From NCBI GenBank assembly GCA_047620505.1, contig JBLHKS010000308.1:1-6847 (forward strand): DNA of 6,847 nucleotides, written 5' to 3'. How positions within the stretch are numbered: the stretch's first letter is position 1; each line of letters opens with the position of its first letter. The notes under the pieces were generated by a model. It saw nothing but the letters and a program-made list of their open reading frames with translations, did not search any database and was not told the DNA's origin. Both the position numbers and the translations under genes were made by a program. Source of the DNA: JBLHKS01 sp047620505. GTDB taxonomy: Bacteria > Verrucomicrobiota > Verrucomicrobiia > Verrucomicrobiales > DEV007. Shown one piece after another: positions 5,353-6,847 of this stretch.

Positions 5353-6840
5353 GTGGCGTCTGGAAACTTAATAGAAGAACACCACTCAGGCACTATGTCA
5401 GACACCCTCCCATCTACCCCATCCTCGTCTCAAGAACCGGACCTGAAGAATCCTGATTGGAACTCCTTCGGCCCAACGATCAAGTGGCTCAGCGTTGGTG
5501 CCGGCATCCGACCGGAGTTGTTGCTGACTTATATGGGCTCTGTCCTCGGTGGGCTGGCAGGACCGTTTTCGCGGCTTACCGGACTCTTTGGTGAAGCTCA
5601 TCGCCCGGCGCAATCCCTGATTCTTACCTCCACCAACCCGGGGGTGGCCCGAACATTGCAGCAGCTCGCCGTCGAGCCGGTAAACTTTATCAACGACTCC
5701 AGTCGGAGAAGCTCTCAGGTTCTCGATCCGACGTTCTATGAAGAGGCCAACGGAGCCGTAATGTCGAAAGTTAAGACGGCACTCAAGAACCTTAGTTCGA
5801 CAGCCGAAGGCTCGCACCTCGACGCGCAGGAAGCGCCAGAAGCTCGTCAGACTCTACTGAATCGCCGGCAGGACTATCAGCCGTCTGTGATGATTACGAG
5901 TCCCCGGCCGGAGACCTTCGACAAACTGAGGGGAAGCGTATTTGACGAACATGCTTTCATCTTTGATCCCGGGGCGACCCTGATCCGCAATTCAATGCAG
6001 ACCCATCCCAAGTCCAAGGAGTGGCGGGAGCTGTTTGCCAAGGTCGTTGAAGGGGCTCGTGGAGGGATCGATCTTCCAGTCGGTCCACATCGAGGTGAGG
6101 TCCTCAACGATGTGTTGCGAACTCGGACGCCCTTTTTACAGCATCTGAATCAGCAGTTGATGGGCGAGATGATCCTGCATCCAGCCGGATCGAGCGCTCT
6201 GGAGGTGGCGGTATTGCTTCCCGCGGAACGGGTCAGATGCAGCCACAGTCCTCAACACCTCATGCGGGCGAAGGAAGCGTTGAGAGACTATCGCGGTGCC
6301 ATGCATGGCATCCTGAATTCCCGGCGAGATAACAGCGGTGTGGTGCTTGAACTGACTCAACCGGATATCGCTTTCAACCAAGGCGTCTGCGAATTTGAAG
6401 ACAAGCTCGACGGTCTCCCTTCCAACCTTCAGCGGTTCTGCTTTGGCCTGTATGGGCTCCCGCACCGGCTACTATGGACTGCGTTGGTTCTTGATGATCC
6501 CAAAGCTCGATCCGCATCTCGCTTCGTCCCCGGTGTCCTCGCTGCGGCGAATTGGTGCGTAAATCGACAAGTGCAACTCATCCGCACGGCGCTGACGGAA
6601 CAAGAGCGGCAGCGCCTACTGGAGGCAGCAGCCGAGATGTACACAAAGATCGCCGAGCGAGCGCCCTGCAAGAAGTGGGATGTGTTCCGGGGATACAACG
6701 ATCAGCGGAAATCATCCCACGAGCCGGTTCTCGAATTCTTATGCGCTGAGAGTCTTGTCTCGAAAAACGGTAGTCGTCTGGAGCTGACGGACGAAAAGCT
6801 GCCGTTTTGGTTGGCGGCGCGCTGTCCTACATTGAATTGA
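5353..6840 (+). CDS. DUF3987-like protein with no visible Walker A motif, ~495 aa
   Basis: Tentatively a relative of DUF3987, the helicase/primase-like proteins of plasmids, prophages and integrated elements. The start is uncertain: GTG 5353 has a good Shine-Dalgarno, ATG 5395 (481 aa) is the alternative, and the frame is open back to TTG 5074. Numbering from ATG 5395: IRPELLLTYMGSVLGGLAGP (38-57) resembles the helix that precedes the P-loop in DUF3987. LILTSTNPGVARTLQQL (75-91) falls where GxGKS should be but lacks its Lys. PSVMITSPRPETFDKLRGSV followed by FDEHAFIFDPG (163-193) resembles the 'T-P-E-x-L ... DE' Walker B segment. RTPFLQHLNQQLMGEMILHP (243-262) and SALEVAVLLPAERV match the later strands. 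LPHRLLWTALVLDDP (355-369) with the helices after it match the C-terminal helical part. Residues ~425-470 look like a winged helix (KKWDVFRGYNDQ, then EPVLEFLCAESLVSKNG). The frame is intact and ends in TGA. No mobile-element partner is visible before the edge. The family link is by eye and could be wrong. Confidence 0.6.
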   Translation: MASGNLIEEHHSGTMSDTLPSTPSSSQEPDLKNPDWNSFGPTIKWLSVGAGIRPELLLTYMGSVLGGLAGPFSRLTGLFGEAHRPAQSLILTSTNPGVARTLQQLAVEPVNFINDSSRRSSQVLDPTFYEEANGAVMSKVKTALKNLSSTAEGSHLDAQEAPEARQTLLNRRQDYQPSVMITSPRPETFDKLRGSVFDEHAFIFDPGATLIRNSMQTHPKSKEWRELFAKVVEGARGGIDLPVGPHRGEVLNDVLRTRTPFLQHLNQQLMGEMILHPAGSSALEVAVLLPAERVRCSHSPQHLMRAKEALRDYRGAMHGILNSRRDNSGVVLELTQPDIAFNQGVCEFEDKLDGLPSNLQRFCFGLYGLPHRLLWTALVLDDPKARSASRFVPGVLAAANWCVNRQVQLIRTALTEQERQRLLEAAAEMYTKIAERAPCKKWDVFRGYNDQRKSSHEPVLEFLCAESLVSKNGSRLELTDEKLPFWLAARCPTLN

Positions 6841-6847
6841 GTTCCTC

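Noticed and set aside
5353..6840. A transposase or integrase identity for the right-hand gene
   Set aside because: No DDE spacing, HUH motif, or R-H-R-Y tyrosine recombinase motif could be found by eye.

Overview
The window looks like chromosomal DNA from a member of the PVC group (Verrucomicrobiota or Planctomycetota, leaning Verrucomicrobiota). The main reasons are a secreted formylglycine-type sulfatase next to the C-terminal end of a DUF1588/DUF1585 cytochrome-type protein, a pairing typical of these phyla, together with moderately high GC and several genes without a clear Shine-Dalgarno site. This placement is inference; there is no rRNA or marker gene to confirm it.

Left part (1-2511, minus strand): a large predicted lipoprotein of unknown function (1075-2511) lies upstream of a TolC-family outer-membrane efflux protein that runs off the left edge (1-997). 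The two are co-directional, 77 bases apart, and may be co-transcribed. The TolC reading frame is broken by a one-base shift near position 130.

Middle (2512-3563, plus strand): after a short divergent intergenic region come a possible 33-residue membrane peptide (2656-2757) and a well-preserved VIT1/CCC1-family iron/manganese transporter (2774-3526). A short GC-rich hairpin follows the transporter.

Decay zone (3564-4880, minus strand): this holds two damaged genes. The first is the N-terminal half of a secreted sulfatase, with two mutually compensating frameshifts, a TGA where the conserved GKWHL tryptophan should be, and no C-terminal half. The second is the last ~165 residues of a DUF1588/DUF1585 haem-motif protein that has lost its N-terminal part. 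They look like remains of a polymer/sulfated-glycan utilisation locus cut on both sides.

Right part (4881-6847, plus strand): about 470 bases without a convincing gene contain a nested inverted-repeat structure that could fold as a three-way junction, a cluster of TTGTTGG repeats and a short palindrome. A complete ~495-residue protein (5353-6840) follows. Its layout resembles the DUF3987 plasmid/phage primase-helicase-like family, but it has no recognisable Walker A motif. This block may be an insertion that truncated the DUF1588/DUF1585 gene, but no second boundary is visible. The strongest leads for something new are the degenerate DUF3987-like protein and the structured DNA upstream of it. 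I see no defence system, CRISPR array, tRNA, rRNA or recognisable transposase.
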